Shown here in pieces: positions 12,839 to 24,717 of a stretch of 64,000 nucleotides of DNA. The translations under genes and the position numbers were made by a program. The stretch is from the NCBI GenBank assembly GCA_023053575.1, contig JAKZAP010000001.1, positions 27,050,533 to 27,114,532 on the forward strand, written 5' to 3'. The notes below the pieces were generated by a model. It saw nothing but the letters and a program-made list of their open reading frames with translations, was not told the origin of the DNA and searched no databases. This stretch comes from Branchinecta lynchi. Taxonomy: Eukaryota; Arthropoda; Branchiopoda; Anostraca; Branchinectidae. Every line of letters begins with the position of its first letter. Position 1 is the stretch's first letter.

Positions 12839-14099
12839 CCCCGTGGAGTGATTTTTTCATTTCATTTATTTGTATCCGCCGTATACGACGAGTATAAAAT
12901 ATATAAAGTAAATAAACTATAACACGATTAAACACTATACATCAATCAGTCAGGTTCAGTAGAACTGATAGCCCCACACAGGTTATGGCTAAACATCTTA
13001 CATTTTCCAAGAAACCGCAAACGCTTACGCTGCATAACTTCAATAGGATTTTTTAAACCATACTTCAGAAAAACTATATTAGAAAATATATATTAGAAAA
13101 ATTAGAAAACTGCATACCAGCCTTGAAGACAAAATTTGTGACGTCATGCCTAGTAGCCTAACTATGGTATGTAGGGTGGAACACGCTCAGAATGTTGGAA
13201 GGCTTTCGCGGATTACTTATGGAATCACTTTCCTATGGTTTTCGCACTGTTTCGGAAAGTATTTTACTAAGTTTTATAACGAAAAGTATCGGATTATCTT
13301 CAAGAATTTGTTCTTCGTTTTATATTGTGGGGTTATGATTAAGGACGTACTAGCTTCATAATTGCAATGCTTTATTATGGCGAATAAATCTGAACTGAAA
13401 TTCGAATTGAATTTTTAAAGTGTGGAAAAAACAGGGAAAGCGTATCTCTGAATACAAAAACACGACAAGCCTCATGAGGAATGAATTCTTTAGGACAAAT
13501 AAGAATGGAAGGAATATCTAGTGAACATATTTTTTTTTTCTAATAACAGTTTCAAAATTAATATTTCCCCGGCGAGTTCAGCTTTCTCGCCCTTAAATTG
13601 CTCCCCCTTCAGCGTGTACTTCGCTATGTCTCATGTGTCAAGTTCTTCCAACGTGGGAATTATGGGCTCGGAAAACCTAAACAACGACATTATTAACCAA
13701 GGAAGTCTTAAAAGTTGTGTTACTGAATAATAGTTGGTTTAGGGCAGGGGGACTTGAGAAAAATGGTGGGAAGAATGTTGTTTTGTGTGAATAGATTAGT
13801 GTGACTGAACATATTTTAACTACGAGTTCGTTCGTTTAAATGCCGACCTTGTTCAGGTGATTAAAGGAGAAACTGCCGTGTTTTTCAAAATGTTCGTGTG
13901 TTATTTCGACATTTAAGAAGTAAATCTATCACATCCACATGTGTCGTGCAGCTCAAGAGCGACGCAGGGAGCAAAGTTGCAATCTAGCTGGCATGAACAA
14001 CGGCAGCAAACCAGCAAAGAAGTTTAAGATTTAAGTTGTGTCTAATATACTAGGCAAGATAAGTCATGTTTAGTCCGCCTAGGGGGCAAGACCAAGTCT
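12839..14099. other. No gene recognised
   Basis: AT-rich; short frames only. Sequence from about 13980 to 14100 could be a diverged part of the rRNA fragment. Confidence 0.45.
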
Positions 14100-14420
14100 A
14101 AAGTCCTCATGAATATGGCTCGATTGCCCAAAGTGGGTGTCAAGCCCTTAGGACTGGTGTTCGAAGGCCCATGGGAGTCTCCTTAGAGTCGGGTTGCTTG
14201 TGCGTGCAGCCCTAAGCAGGTGGTAAACTCCATCTAAGGCTAAATATGGATACGAGACCGATAATGGACAAGTACCGCGAGGGAAAGTTGAAAAGAACTT
14301 TGAAGAGAGAGGCCAATAGTGCGTGAAATCCTCCAGGGGGTTAAACGGATGGACTTTCGAAGCTCGAGCCGTTACGGGATGAGCGATCGTGCAATGTCTG
14401 TCTCGGTAGCGCGGTTGCGG
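14100..14420 (+). rRNA. Fragment of 28S (LSU) rRNA, 5' domain, probably a pseudogene
   Basis: The segment contains near-universal metazoan 28S strings: GGGAGTCTCCTTAGAGTCGG, GTGGTAAACTCCATCTAAGG, then ACGAGACCGATAATGGACAA and GGGAAAGTTGAAAAGAACTT, followed by GAAGAGAGAGGCCAATAGTG. These lie in order and at the usual spacing around the D1/D2 divergent domains. Only about 320-350 nt are recognisable. The upstream start of 28S and the downstream D2 core are not visible. It is isolated among transposons, so it is a dispersed fragment rather than an rDNA unit. Confidence 0.85.
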
Positions 14421-14508
14421 CTTAGGTTATTTCAATACTTGTTTGGTTATTGGGGATGTGAAATGTCTTGGTTATAAAGCTGTTTATATAGAAAAAGTGA
14501 TCAGCATT

Positions 14509-14671
14509 TTACTTTCACACTCCACGTCTCAGCGCTTGCGCAATTGTTATTTTTAGGTGGTGAGACTAATTCATTTTGTCAGAAAAATATTTACTTTCAC
14601 ACTCCACGTCTCAGCGCTTGCGCACTTGTTATTTTTAGGTGGTGAGACTAATTCATTTTGTCAGAAAAATA
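14509..14671. repeat. Two-copy tandem repeat, 82-bp period
   Basis: Two adjacent copies starting TTACTTTCACACTCCACGTC differ at essentially one position in the readable part (GCGCAATTG versus GCGCACTTG). The near identity suggests a recent duplication. It lies just after the 28S fragment. Confidence 0.9.
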
Positions 14672-14935
14672 ATGCATTTTCTCAAGAATTTCAGTTTTCT
14701 AACATCGCTATTTAAGACCGTTTCGGATTCTTTCTCTTACTTAGTTTGAGCTGAGAGTTCTTTTAAAACAAGCGAGAAGCTCAGGTTACTCTGGTCGACG
14801 GCCCAAATGTAAGGATAAGAACAGCAACAACAAATTTATACGTACTAACACTTTACTTATTTTGACAGACAGATTGTTACTGATCAAAGTTTAATTTTTT
14901 TTTCCAACAGATGTAGATAAGCTGAACCCATAAAT

Positions 14936-16365
14936 AACAAGAGCTGAAAGCTCATATGGCACTTGCAAGGCTTGGTATGAAAGTAGGAATTTGCCAGTTC
15001 GTGGGTTTGTTGTGATGAGCGAAACCCCTAAGATAAGAATAACGATGGAGCCTTGGAAATCGTGAGAATGTATCGTTCGGTATTAAGTTTTTATTTTCTG
15101 GCCCTTGGCAGTGATGATGCGCACTTTAAGGATGCTATAAATCATCTGTAATCAAAACCCTCGAGGCAAAAATGCTCGTGGGCCCTTTCGAATCATGAAT
15201 ATGTATTGTTTGGTCAAAAGTATTTTTTTTTACTTTTCCGTTAAGATGCGCACTTTAAGGGTGCTAAAAAGTCATTTCTAAGCAAAACCCTTGAGGCAAA
15301 AATGATGATGGGTTCACAAGGATCGTGAAAATGTAGATTTTGCTTAAAGGTAATTTTTGTACTTTGACGTGACGATGAGTACCTTAAGGGATGGTCGGTC
15401 CTGGGAAGGGACAATTTCTAAGCCAATCTTGTCAAGTCTCAAATGTTCAAGCCCAGTTCCATCGTCCTAGCACATCTGGAAGTACATTAAATCACGATCA
15501 CCGGAATTCCGGACCACCCTCCAACTCTCGCAGAGTGCCCGAATCCGGTCCGGTTCTGTCACTGATGTATCTAAGGCTTACGTTTGTTCTCCCCACCAAG
15601 TGTCATCCCAATCGCTAGACTCAAGAGTGTCACACATTCCCCCCCCCCCATCCTCTCAGACTTCCCCACATTGATCGGATCCTGTTCGCACTTGAAATGG
15701 GACATCCGAGACATGAGTTCTTTCCGAATATCTAGTTTCATTAAGATCCGATTACCAGTTCAAAAGTTGGACATTTCTCAAGATTCAGGATCCCCCCTCG
15801 CTCCACTCCGCCCAAGATGGTCAAATCGGAGAAAGACTGTTCTTAAGATAAAATTGTCGAGTCCCTGACACGCCTGCCAAGTTTCATCGTTCTAGCACAT
15901 GTGTTAGCATCTTAACTCGGGACCACCGGAATTCCGGAACCCTCCCTCGAACTCCCCCACAGTGCTCGGATCCGGTCCAGTCTTGTCAATTATGTATCTG
16001 GGGCCTGTGCTTGTTCTTTCCACCAAGTTTCATCCCGATTCGTCCACTCCGAACTGTCAAAGGATTTCCGCTTTCCCCCCAAAGCCACCGAATCCATTCC
16101 GGACTTGAAGGGCGACATGTGAGACATGAAGTCTTTCCAAATATCAAGTTTCATTAAGATCCGATTCCCCGTTCAAAAGTTAAAAGTACGTCAATATTCC
16201 GGATTCCCCTTCCCTCCACGGTGGTCGAATGGGGGAAGTGACTATTTCCAAGTCAGTTAGGTCGGGTCGCTAACATACCTGCCAAGTTTCATGGTCCTAG
16301 CACTTCTGGAAGTACCCTAACTCGAGATGAGTGGCCTGACAGAACGACCGACCAGTATATGGTAG
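14936..16365 (+). repeat. Family A modular C-rich repeat, copy 3
   Basis: The head AACAAGAGCTGAAAGCTCAT and ATGGCACTTGCAAGG are clear. Modules with CCAAGTTTCAT and AAGATCCGATT follow. The tail GACCGACCAGTATATGG is truncated before the terminal hairpin. Several GCGCACTTTAAGG modules near its start are shared with copies 1 and 4. Confidence 0.8.
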
Positions 16366-16768
16366 AAAAAAACCAGTCAGATTAGCCTAAAATATTATTT
16401 ATTTTTGAAGTTTTACTATTTATCTACGGTTTCCAGTGTTGAATTGGGTATCAGTAGTATAGGCCTGGTATCGGTACCGTTTCTGTTTTTCTGCTCGCAT
16501 TTGACAACTATTGATTGCTTTCTACAACTCCTCAGATTACGAGCGTCATCAGCTTCGTTAAGACCCAAGCAGTTTCTGGAATTTGATTCCCAGCCAACCA
16601 AGTTCCATAATGAAGTTAGAGTTCCTAAGAAACCAAGTGCGAATTTCCGAGGACACTTCCAAAGCTTGCTAGATCATGTTAGTTTCTTCCCAGAACAACA
16701 AAGGAACACTTCTATCTTAGAAGGATCCACGTCCGGTCAACCATAATTTTTTTTTTTTTTTTTTTTAT
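16366..16768. other. Unrecognised 113-codon frame ending in poly(T)
   Basis: The plus frame 16405-16746 is open and unmatched to any family I know. The stop is followed by a T-run. Coding is unproven. Confidence 0.3.
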
Positions 16769-17240
16769 TATTAAAGTTTAACTGAAGAGCTAGTTTATTT
16801 TTATATCTTGGATCGAGTACACTGAATCCTTTTGACTACACTAAGGGATTTTCAATTTTGGCATCGTCGACTCTAGTTGTGACGTTCAGAATATGCACTA
16901 CTAGCTCATCCTGACGCGGAGAATCGGAATCTCAACAAAAACCTGCATTTCAAACTCTAATGAAGCGAAGCTCCGGATGTTGAATTCCAGATAGTAACTT
17001 CTGAAGAAAGCAAGAATAACAACAATTATTTATTTTCGTCTATCGTTTACCGTTGAAGGTGCTAAATATTTCGAGCACAGAGATACCACAAATCCTAAAG
17101 AAAAAGTTCATCAGATGAAAACCGAGTATATGAACAGCGGAGCAACCAAGTAACGCATTTATATCGGGGCTTCAAGCCTAATTAAATGAATACGTGATCG
17201 GTACATAGGCTGTCGTATCTCAGCCTCATCCATTTAAAAA
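16769..17240 (+). repeat. Dispersed repeat family P, copy 1
   Basis: It shares with 26212-26720 the strings TTAAAGTTT.ACTGAA, GGGATTTTCA, AAGTGATGG/CAAGTAACG-type motifs and GGCTGTCGTATCTCAGCC versus GATTGTCGTATCCTAGCC, in the same order over about 480 bp. It ends in a 20-nt A-run. Class unknown. Confidence 0.6.
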
Positions 17241-17482
17241 AAAAAAAAAAAAAAACGTGTTTACGGTCTATTATTAACCTTCTCAGTCCAGAAGCAATGT
17301 TATAATACATTTGGGGATCATGGTGGTCTGGATATAGGCCTATTTTGCTTCCCAAATTAACATTTCCTTTTTTCTTCTTGTTCTTTTTCTTTTACACTTT
17401 AACAAATATGAGGATCAAAATTTCTTCTTGGTTGGACAGGAATTTGGAGATAATGGTGGTTTGAATGTATTTCTTCTTTCAC

Positions 17483-17524
17483 AAAATATTCTTGTTTGGC
17501 CCCCCCCCCAAACAAGAATATTTT
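17483..17524. repeat. Perfect 16-bp hairpin with poly-C loop
   Basis: AAAATATTCTTGTTTG is followed by a C-run and its exact reverse complement. Confidence 0.9.
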
Positions 17525-17532
17525 GGGGAGGG

Positions 17533-17820
17533 GGCTACAATTCGCCGTCAAATTCCAGAAAACAACATTTGTTGCGGGGAGGGGGGCTATACTTCGCCGT
17601 CTAATTCCAGTAGCAAAAGTTTAATAAATTTGGGAATACTCAAAACGATAATAGTGGGTTGTAATATATTATAGTTTCAGAAAACAACATTTCTTATCGG
17701 GGGGGGGGGGGTATACTTCGCCGTTTCATTCCAGTAGCAAAATTTAATAAATTTGATTTCTTATGGTCCATAGTTCGCTGTCTAATTCCAGTAGCAACAT
17801 TTAATAAATTTGAGTATGTC
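17533..17820 (+). repeat. Degenerate tandem repeat, four units
   Basis: TTCGCCGTCTAATTCCAGTA (or close variants) followed by TTTAATAAATTTG recurs at about 17540, 17592, 17718 and 17772. G-runs precede three of the four. Confidence 0.75.
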
Positions 17821-18381
17821 CTAGAGGAACAAAATGGGAGATCAAAGCCTTCTCACTTAGCAAGCACACCGAGCAACTTGCACACCATACTGACTACAAA
17901 CAATGGTGCCAATGATATTCGAGAAAGGAAGTCCTGCTCGCTCCGACGGATTTCACAGTTATTTTCATGATTTTCTTCCATAGCCAATCTCATCCGTGGA
18001 GAGCCTTTTCACAATTAAACCCCGCCTCCCGCGGCATTTGTGATTGGTTCAGTCGGAGCTGCGGACTGTGCACACAAATCAGGGACAACATTCGTTAGCA
18101 AGGTTAGCCAATAGTCCTTTCAAAGTAGAGAGACACTGCGAGAGCTGATGAATGGGAGATGATCTGTTTTTTGCTTTCTGGAAATCTAACCGGGAAGGGA
18201 GCAGCTGACGGTGGGAAACTTGAAAGATAAGCTCTTCAGTGCGACTTTAAGCAAATATCATTTACCGTATTGAGTTCTAAACTCCGACAACACTTTAACA
18301 CGAGGTCAAGTAGAACTTATACCAACCTGAAGTGACCATGATAATGGCCAACTCCCTATAAAGAAAGTTCAAAACAATTAC
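17821..18381. other. ACSL intron, no feature recognised
   Basis: Moderate GC, no repeat or exon identified. It is the beginning of the intron downstream of the last recognised ACSL exon. Confidence 0.5.
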
Positions 18382-18525
18382 CTTCAAACTTTCCCCATGA
18401 ACGAAGACCTGTGCGACGAATTCGCTACTTTGATAGATGTTCTCGATCTTCTCAGGGGCTATGTACTCGCCCTGGGAGAGCTTGAAGATGTGCTTCTTTC
18501 GGTCGATAATTTTCAGGGTGCCGTT
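18382..18525 (-). CDS. ACSL exon, hinge and start of the C-terminal domain
   Basis: This exon encodes 48 codons in phase 0. The acceptor AG lies at 18526-18527 and the donor AAG|GTAATTG at 18381. It reads NGTLKIIDRKKHIFKLSQGE and then YIAPEKIENIYQ, completing the FACS signature and crossing the hinge into the mobile C-terminal domain. In the ANL superfamily the Asp-Arg hinge allows rotation between the adenylation and thioesterification states. It ends VFVHGESLK. The family has roughly 100 more residues, with a catalytic Lys in a later exon. No matching exon was recognised in 1-18381, so the 3' end probably lies beyond the left edge or in an exon I could not see. Confidence 0.95.
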
Positions 18526-19499
18526 CTAAAAATTAAACGGCTTTGAATGAATGGATTTACCCTCTAGAAGCGCGAGGGAGGGAAAACACAACAAAATACA
18601 AAAAATAAAACTCAAAATCTCAATATAAACACAAAACGAGAAAAGCTTTGCTCAAAAAATCGCTCCCGATGCCAACGAAAGCCAGCAAATTTTTATTCCC
18701 ACGTAATCGTTCCATCGTTTCTCGCCCAAATTCTGTTTTTTCAAACTCGTTTAGTGCGCATCTAACTACTAAACGAAAAGTCCCCCCGCGCTAACCGCAT
18801 AGGACAAAAGTAGGATGAGAACTCAGCCTAACTTTCCCTTGAAGATTTCTCTTCTTTCCCCCAAGGGGAGAGAATCAGCGCACAAGCTTACCATCCATTT
18901 CAGTTCCTCTGTTTTAGTCCCCATAAGCTTTTCTTCAGCTGTCAATCAAAAGGTTGATTTAGTCCTGTGCCTTGAACTGTGTCTTTTAAAAAAGCACATC
19001 TCCTTTCTATAAAGAAACAGAGGCCAAAGGCAACCATCTAAGGGCATGTTGGGAAACTTTCAGATTCAGATTCAGTCATCAAAAAGTTTATTAAAAAAAT
19101 GACCAGTAAAGTCAATGAAAAAAAGGAATTTGCTTTACATCTGTTATTTGCATTTATTTGTGTGAACTTCAGTCATAAAGGGTGCAATGTTTTATGCTAA
19201 ATAAATTACATTCTATAATTTTCGTTTCTTTAGTATTTGCTTTGGGTATTGCTAATCCTCTAGCCTTTTACAGGCTAAACTGTGAGATATAAATGCTATC
19301 AATTTTGCTTTTTATTTCCTCTTAAGTTCCTTTGTTCATTCTCAGGACCTAATCTCCCAGTACCTAATTCCCAGTTCCCACTGAATTTTGACTCGAGCAA
19401 AATAGATCAAATCAAAAAGACAACTGGGATCGGGCAGGTGACAGGCCAAGGATTTCCGTCAAACTCATGGGTATTTACGCTGGAAATACACAGGAATTA

Positions 19500-19988
19500 T
19501 AAGCAAAAGCCGATTTACCTGCATTCATTTGGAGGTTTAAAATAGAATAGAATTTTTTGCACAAAAACCCTGAGGCCATGGCCAAAATGGCAAAAAAAAA
19601 GAAAACACTTAAGCGGAATAATAGAACTAAACTAAAGGAAATTCTCTCTGTGGACCTCTTCAAATCTTGAAAAAATCCAAATCGAACTTCTCAATAAAAT
19701 CCTTCCAATATCCATCTTGGCGCAATGAGCCTTTTCACTCTATCACTGATCCAGCCCGGCTGAGATTCGGGAAGCGACTAACCTAGTCCGGGTTGCGCTT
19801 CGGGTTCTGAATAATAAGCAAAAGCCGATTTACCTGCGTTCATTTGGAGGTTTAAAATAGAATAGAATTTTTTGCACAAAAACCCTGAGGCCATGGCGAA
19901 AATGGCAACGAAAAAGAAAACACTTAAACGAAATAATAAAACTAAACTAAAGCAAATTCTCTCTGTGGACCTCTTCAAATCTTGAAAA
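19500..19988 (-). repeat. Two tandem copies of a LINE 3' UTR
   Basis: 19500-19674 and 19815-19988 are near-identical (about 175 bp, a handful of mismatches), offset by 315 bp. Both start with the same LINE stop context (FKI, stop) on the minus strand and run through the same AT-rich UTR. The intervening 140 bp contains a different short piece of the LINE C-terminus. Two 5'-truncated insertions, or one insertion plus a duplication, would give this layout. Confidence 0.75.
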
Positions 19989-20262
19989 CACTTACATTCC
20001 CAAAAATCTGAACCCGCAGGTCATCTAGCTCACGGCATTCACACATCAGATGCAACAAACTCTCATTATCAGTACCACACATCGGACAAAAAAAGGGACG
20101 AGTACATCCTAATTTATTCCCCAAATATTTCCTTCGTTTTCCCAATGGCAAACATTCAGCCCGGCAACTAATTAAAATTCTTAGATCCACCCACTTAATC
20201 CCAGCCTTAAATGTATAAACCTTAAATTGATATGGGCAAGTACAAAACATGAAACCAAGAGC
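19976..20262 (-). pseudogene. LINE C-terminal fragment with CCHC-like zinc motif
   Basis: The minus-strand frame is open from about 20262 to a stop at 19976. It ends FFCPMCGTDNESLLHLMC and CRELDDLRVQIFG. The Cys-x2-Cys-x7-His-x4-Cys spacing fits the C-terminal zinc knuckle that follows the reverse transcriptase domain in several LINE clades. The catalytic domain is missing. The copy is followed on the minus strand by a 3' UTR that occurs twice (19500-19674 and 19815-19988). It sits inside an ACSL intron in the same orientation as the gene. Confidence 0.7.
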
Positions 20263-20994
20263 TAGGTAATTCAGTTGGTATCGGCAAGCGAAATTTGGGA
20301 TTTTCTTTTCATGCAGTTCACGAAAAAATTTCAGGTAGAAAACAGAAATGGTCGTGTCAGCGTTTAGCTTCTTCCGTCTTTAAGCGGCTGCTCTAGCCGG
20401 TTTTCGGTTTTCAACGTTTTTGCTCAGGTAGTCATAACTCATGAACCCTGACAAATATAAAGTCGAAACTTGATATATTTGTTGGCACTGAATTCTAGTT
20501 GTGCACTGCTTTTCCCCTCGGATACAACCGCTTCAGGCAGGGGCAATCAGTCCCAGATTGCACAGCGACGGAAGATCGTAGCTTGACCACGATCGCAGCT
20601 AGGACGATGAAATTTCCTATAATTTCAGACCCTACGGTTGGGAAGAGGCTCCACACCCTCCCACCAGTGGTCACATCTGGTATACTTGATGATTTCGAGG
20701 TCTACATTAGCGTTTCCGCGGAGTCGTCTATGTGGTTCCTATTTTTATATTTAGGAAAGGATATATCTTGCAGATCTTTAAAAGGGTTTTAAAAAGCTGA
20801 CGCAAATGGAGACAGAAACAAGTTCACCCCAGTTTTGTAGCCACAGGTTATCTTCGCGCCTCTGGTGGAGGAAAAGATCCATCCAAGCCACCTTGGTTGT
20901 TGGCATTTAAAATAGGCTACCATTTAAGGACACGTCACACCTATGATAGTAATTCATCCTACTTGGTTTCGTAGTCATATGTTATTTTATGGCG

Positions 20995-21188
20995 CATATT
21001 TGACGGTGCAAAACGGATACACCAGCTACATTTTATTAGAGCTATGTTTCGGCCCTTCTTGGCAAGGGTCCTCTCAAGGGTCAAGCCGCTCAAGCTGCAA
21101 AATGAACTTTGTCAAAACAAGTTTGAACTATTGGTTTTGCACCGTCAAACATGATTCGCAGTCAGCTTGTGCTGAAGGAATATCTATC
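20995..21188. mobile_element. Ribozyme-like inverted repeat, partly deleted
   Basis: The left arm has GACGGTGCAAAACGGATAC, TTATTAGAGCTATGTTTCGG and CTTGGCAAGGGTCCTCTCAA. The right arm retains only GGTTTTGCACCGTCAAACAT and GCAGTCAGCTTGTGCTGAAG. Confidence 0.7.
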
Positions 21189-21380
21189 TACGCACCACAG
21201 GTTGGAGACAAAATCAATTCAAGCCACCACGGCATATCAAATACCGGATTTCAGGACACGTCGCACTTATGATAGTAATCCATTCTACTTCATTAGTATT
21301 TTTATCCATTCTCGTTCCCAAGATTCTCGACTTCATAGGTGTTTCCTATCTCCTCTATTAGAATTACGTACTAGATAAGT

Positions 21381-21753
21381 AAAAGTCTTACCGATAATAC
21401 AAACGCAACCTACTTCCATAATCACTCCATATATTTGTAAGCCCTGAGACCCCAATTTTTTACGGTATATTCTAGCCCCTTTAACAAAACCACGCTGATT
21501 TTCTCTATCGCCGTGATTTGCTACCTTTAATGTGTATCACGCTCCACTCCACCGTCGTCTGCGAGAAGTTTCTCCGTCAGAAAAATCGATTATGTAAATT
21601 TTTCCTCTTTTCGCTACGAGTCAAAGGGTGTCGATAAGGCTTAAAACAGCCAAAACCGTGGGTTATTTGTTGAAAACACAGCCTAGTTTCAAAATATTTA
21701 AATATTTTAGAACAGTGTAAGTGGAACAGTAAATAGTGCCAGGGGTCCTTTAA
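21381..21753 (-). mobile_element. Family F, copy 2
   Basis: This is the reverse complement of copy 1 throughout: AACGCAACCTACTTCCATAA, AAACCACGCTGATTTTCTC and AACACAGCCTAGTTTC. It ends AGGGGTCCTTTAA. Confidence 0.75.
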
Positions 21754-22040
21754 GGGCGGAACTTAGACACACGCTTTCCGACCTAGAAGATTGCATTTCA
21801 GTTGACTACTTAACCAGCTTTTTCCGGCCGATGTTTGCTAATTATCCGGCTTTCATCAATTTGTGGACTTCCCTGTTTACTTGGTACTCTTTGAAGAAGG
21901 TTTGATTTTAAGACTTCCCCCTCTGCTCACGAAGAGAAACACATCCCGAGATCCTGCATTTAAAAAACATACGACCCTCTATATCCTTTCTTATTGATGC
22001 TGGTTAGCTTGTTCATGTTGTTGTTGTTTTTTTCGAGGCT

Positions 22041-22221
22041 AATCCAGCCAATCACGTTACAAAGATCCGTAGTTACTACGCTTACTACGCTCCTGAGCTT
22101 TGTAAGCGAATAGTTACTATTTCGAGAAGGTTAGAACGGTCAGCGTCGTAACTCTTCACGAGGTTGGGACGAAAATAGTAATTAATCATTACTTACTTTT
22201 GTTACAAGGGTGGAACACGCT
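22041..22221. mobile_element. MITE family E, copy 2
   Basis: This is the reverse complement of copy 1 along its whole length, from AATCCAGCCAATCACGTTAC to AAGGGTGGAACACGCT. Confidence 0.85.
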
Positions 22222-22268
22222 GTATTCTCCACCTAAAAGTCATGACCTGAAAGCTCGCTTTGCCGGAA

Positions 22269-24717
22269 AACAAGAGCTGTAAGCTCGTATGGCATTTCTA
22301 ACGCTTGGTAAAAGGACGAAAGTAGGAATTTGCCAATTCGTAGGTTTGTTGTGAACATTTTTAAGCAAAACCCTTCTGATAAGAATGGCAATGGACCCTT
22401 GGAAATCACGAGAATGTATCGTTTGGTAAAAAAAAGTTTTTTTTGCACTTGGCTGTGATAATGCGCACTTTAAGGGCGCAAGAAATTTACCTGTAGTCAA
22501 AACCATTGAGGCAAAAATGACCCTTGGACCTTTGGATCATGAATATACATGGTTTGGTTAAAAGAATTTTTTTTTACTTTTCTGTTAGAATGCGCACTTT
22601 AAAGCACAATGGACACTTCTAATGCTTTATTTTGCATTAAATGCTTCACAAATAAACATTTCCGACGTCCTCCAGAAGGCGCTACGAAAATCGGCCGTTT
22701 TCTTGTTATCCCTTGTCGTTACCTCTCTGAAATTTCGGCGATCAAAATCTTAGGAGCTGGGATATCGTGGCAGGAAATTCAAAAACTCCCAGCAATGCTT
22801 GATAGAAAAGGATATATTTGAGATGTCACCAATAAATCGAGCCGCAGATGCAGTTTACCTGATTGTTTTAGTGTTTCATCAGAAGTTCCATGTTTTAAGT
22901 GCCTATTAAAAGTTTTTCTTTGTAGAATAGTGTTGTGAAGCTTGATCAACTTGCTTTATAAAATGTACCAGAATATGCAATAAGTTTATAAAAAATAACA
23001 AAGCTACAAAAATCATTAAAAAATAAATAGCCTCTTCAAATCTGAATTAGACTAGCTGTTTTATGCATAAAATAAAGATCTACTAGGTGTTATAAGAAAC
23101 ATCACTTTTATCTTTGTCCAAGCTAGTAAATTGAGCATGTACTGGCCCAAAAAGTTACGCTTTGAAATATCACAGAGAGGAAACTGTTGAAAAAGCGGCT
23201 GAGCAAGGGGGTAAGTATTAACCCTAGGTTGTTACAGAGTGGGATTGGGGTAGTTTGATGTGCCTATGGAACTTTAAGGGTACTAGCAAGTCGTTTCTAA
23301 GCAAAACCCCAGGCACAACATGATCATGGGCTCATAGGGATCGTTAAAATAAAGATTTTGCTTCAGTATATTGTACTTTGCGATTATAAGGTGAGTAGTT
23401 AAGGGATGGTAAGATGTGGGAAGTGACAATTTCTACGCCAATGTTGTCAAGTGTCTAATGTTAGGCTACGCTTGTTCTTCCTACCAAGTGCAATCCCAAT
23501 CGCTACACTCTAAGTGTGACACAAAATTTCCGCTCCCCCCCCCCTGACTCCGCCGCATTGATCGGATTCTATCCGCACTTGAAATGTGACATTAGAGACA
23601 AGAGCTCTTTCCGAATATCAAGTTTGATTAAGATCCGATCATCCGTTCAAAAGTTGGACGTTTCTCAATATTCCGGATTACCCCTCCCTCCACTCCCCCC
23701 ATGATCGTCAAATTGGAGAAACGACTATTCTTGAGTTAAAATTGTCGAGTCCCTGATTCGCATGCAAGGTTTCATCGTCCTACCACATGTATAATCATCT
23801 TATCTCGTGATCACCAGAATTCCGGAACCCCCACTCCAGCTCCCCCACAGTGCTCGGATCCGGTCCGGTCTTGTCAACTATGTATTCAGGGCTTGGACTT
23901 GTTCTTCCCACCAAGTTTCATCCCGATCCGTCCACTCTGAACAAGTCACACGATTTCCGGTTCCCCCTCCTACTCCCCCCAAAGTCACCGGATTCATTCA
24001 GGACTTGAAGTGTGACATCTCAGACTCGAAATCTTTCCAAATATCAAGTTTCCTTAACATCCGATTACCCCTGCAAAAGTTATACATACGTCAGTATTCC
24101 GGACTCCCCCTCTCTCCCCTCCCCCACAGTGGTCAAATGGGGGAAGTGACTATTTCCAAGTTGATTTTGGTTGGGTCCCTGATATGCCTGCCAAGTTTCA
24201 ATGTCCTAGCACATGTGTAAGCATCTTAACTCAGGATCACCGGAATTCCGGAACCATCCCTCGAACTCCCCCACAGTGCTCGGATCCGGTCCGGTCTTGT
24301 CAACTCTGTATCTAGGGCTTGTGATTGTTCTTCCCACCAAGTTTCATCCCGATCCGTCTTCTCTGAACATGGCACCCAATTTCTGGTACCCCCCCCCCCC
24401 CCCTCCAACTCCCCCCAAAGTAACCGGGTCCATTCCGGACTTGAAGTATGACGTCTGAGACAGGTTTCATTAAGATCCGATTCCCCGTTCAGAAGTTATA
24501 TATACGTCAATATTCCGGATTCCCCCTTACTCCACTCCCTCCAGGGTGGTCGGATCAGGGAAATGATAATTTCCTAGTCAGTTTGGTGGGGTCCCTGATA
24601 AGCCTACCAAGTTTCATCCTCCTAGCACATCTGGAAGTGCCCTAACTCGAGGTGAGTGGACATACCGACCGAAAAGTGATCGGTATATGGCACTTGAGCG
24701 GAGCTGCAAGTGCCATG
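22269..24717 (+). repeat. Family A modular C-rich repeat, copy 4, interrupted
   Basis: The head is AACAAGAGCTGTAAGCTCGT. A separate element (22603-23270) interrupts it between two GCGCACTTTAA-type halves. The body resumes and ends GGTATATGGCACTTGAGCGG and AGCTGCAAGTGCCATG, a clear terminal hairpin. Confidence 0.85.
22603..23270. mobile_element. TTAA-flanked DNA element (piggyBac-like, non-autonomous)
   Basis: The insert starts AGCACAATGGACAC after TTAA and ends GTGCCTATGGAACT before TTAA. The ends are imperfect inverted repeats. Comparing family A copies shows the empty site GCGCACTTTAAGGG, so TTAA is the duplicated target. A related, longer copy lies at 42890-44868. No transposase is seen. 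Confidence 0.65.

Noticed and set aside
16405..16746. 113-codon ORF
   Set aside because: No recognisable family, overlapping frame on the opposite strand, ends in a T-run.
20265..20330. tRNA-like head of a SINE (AATTCAGTTGGT resembles a box A)
   Set aside because: No convincing box B follows at the right distance and no cloverleaf can be drawn.
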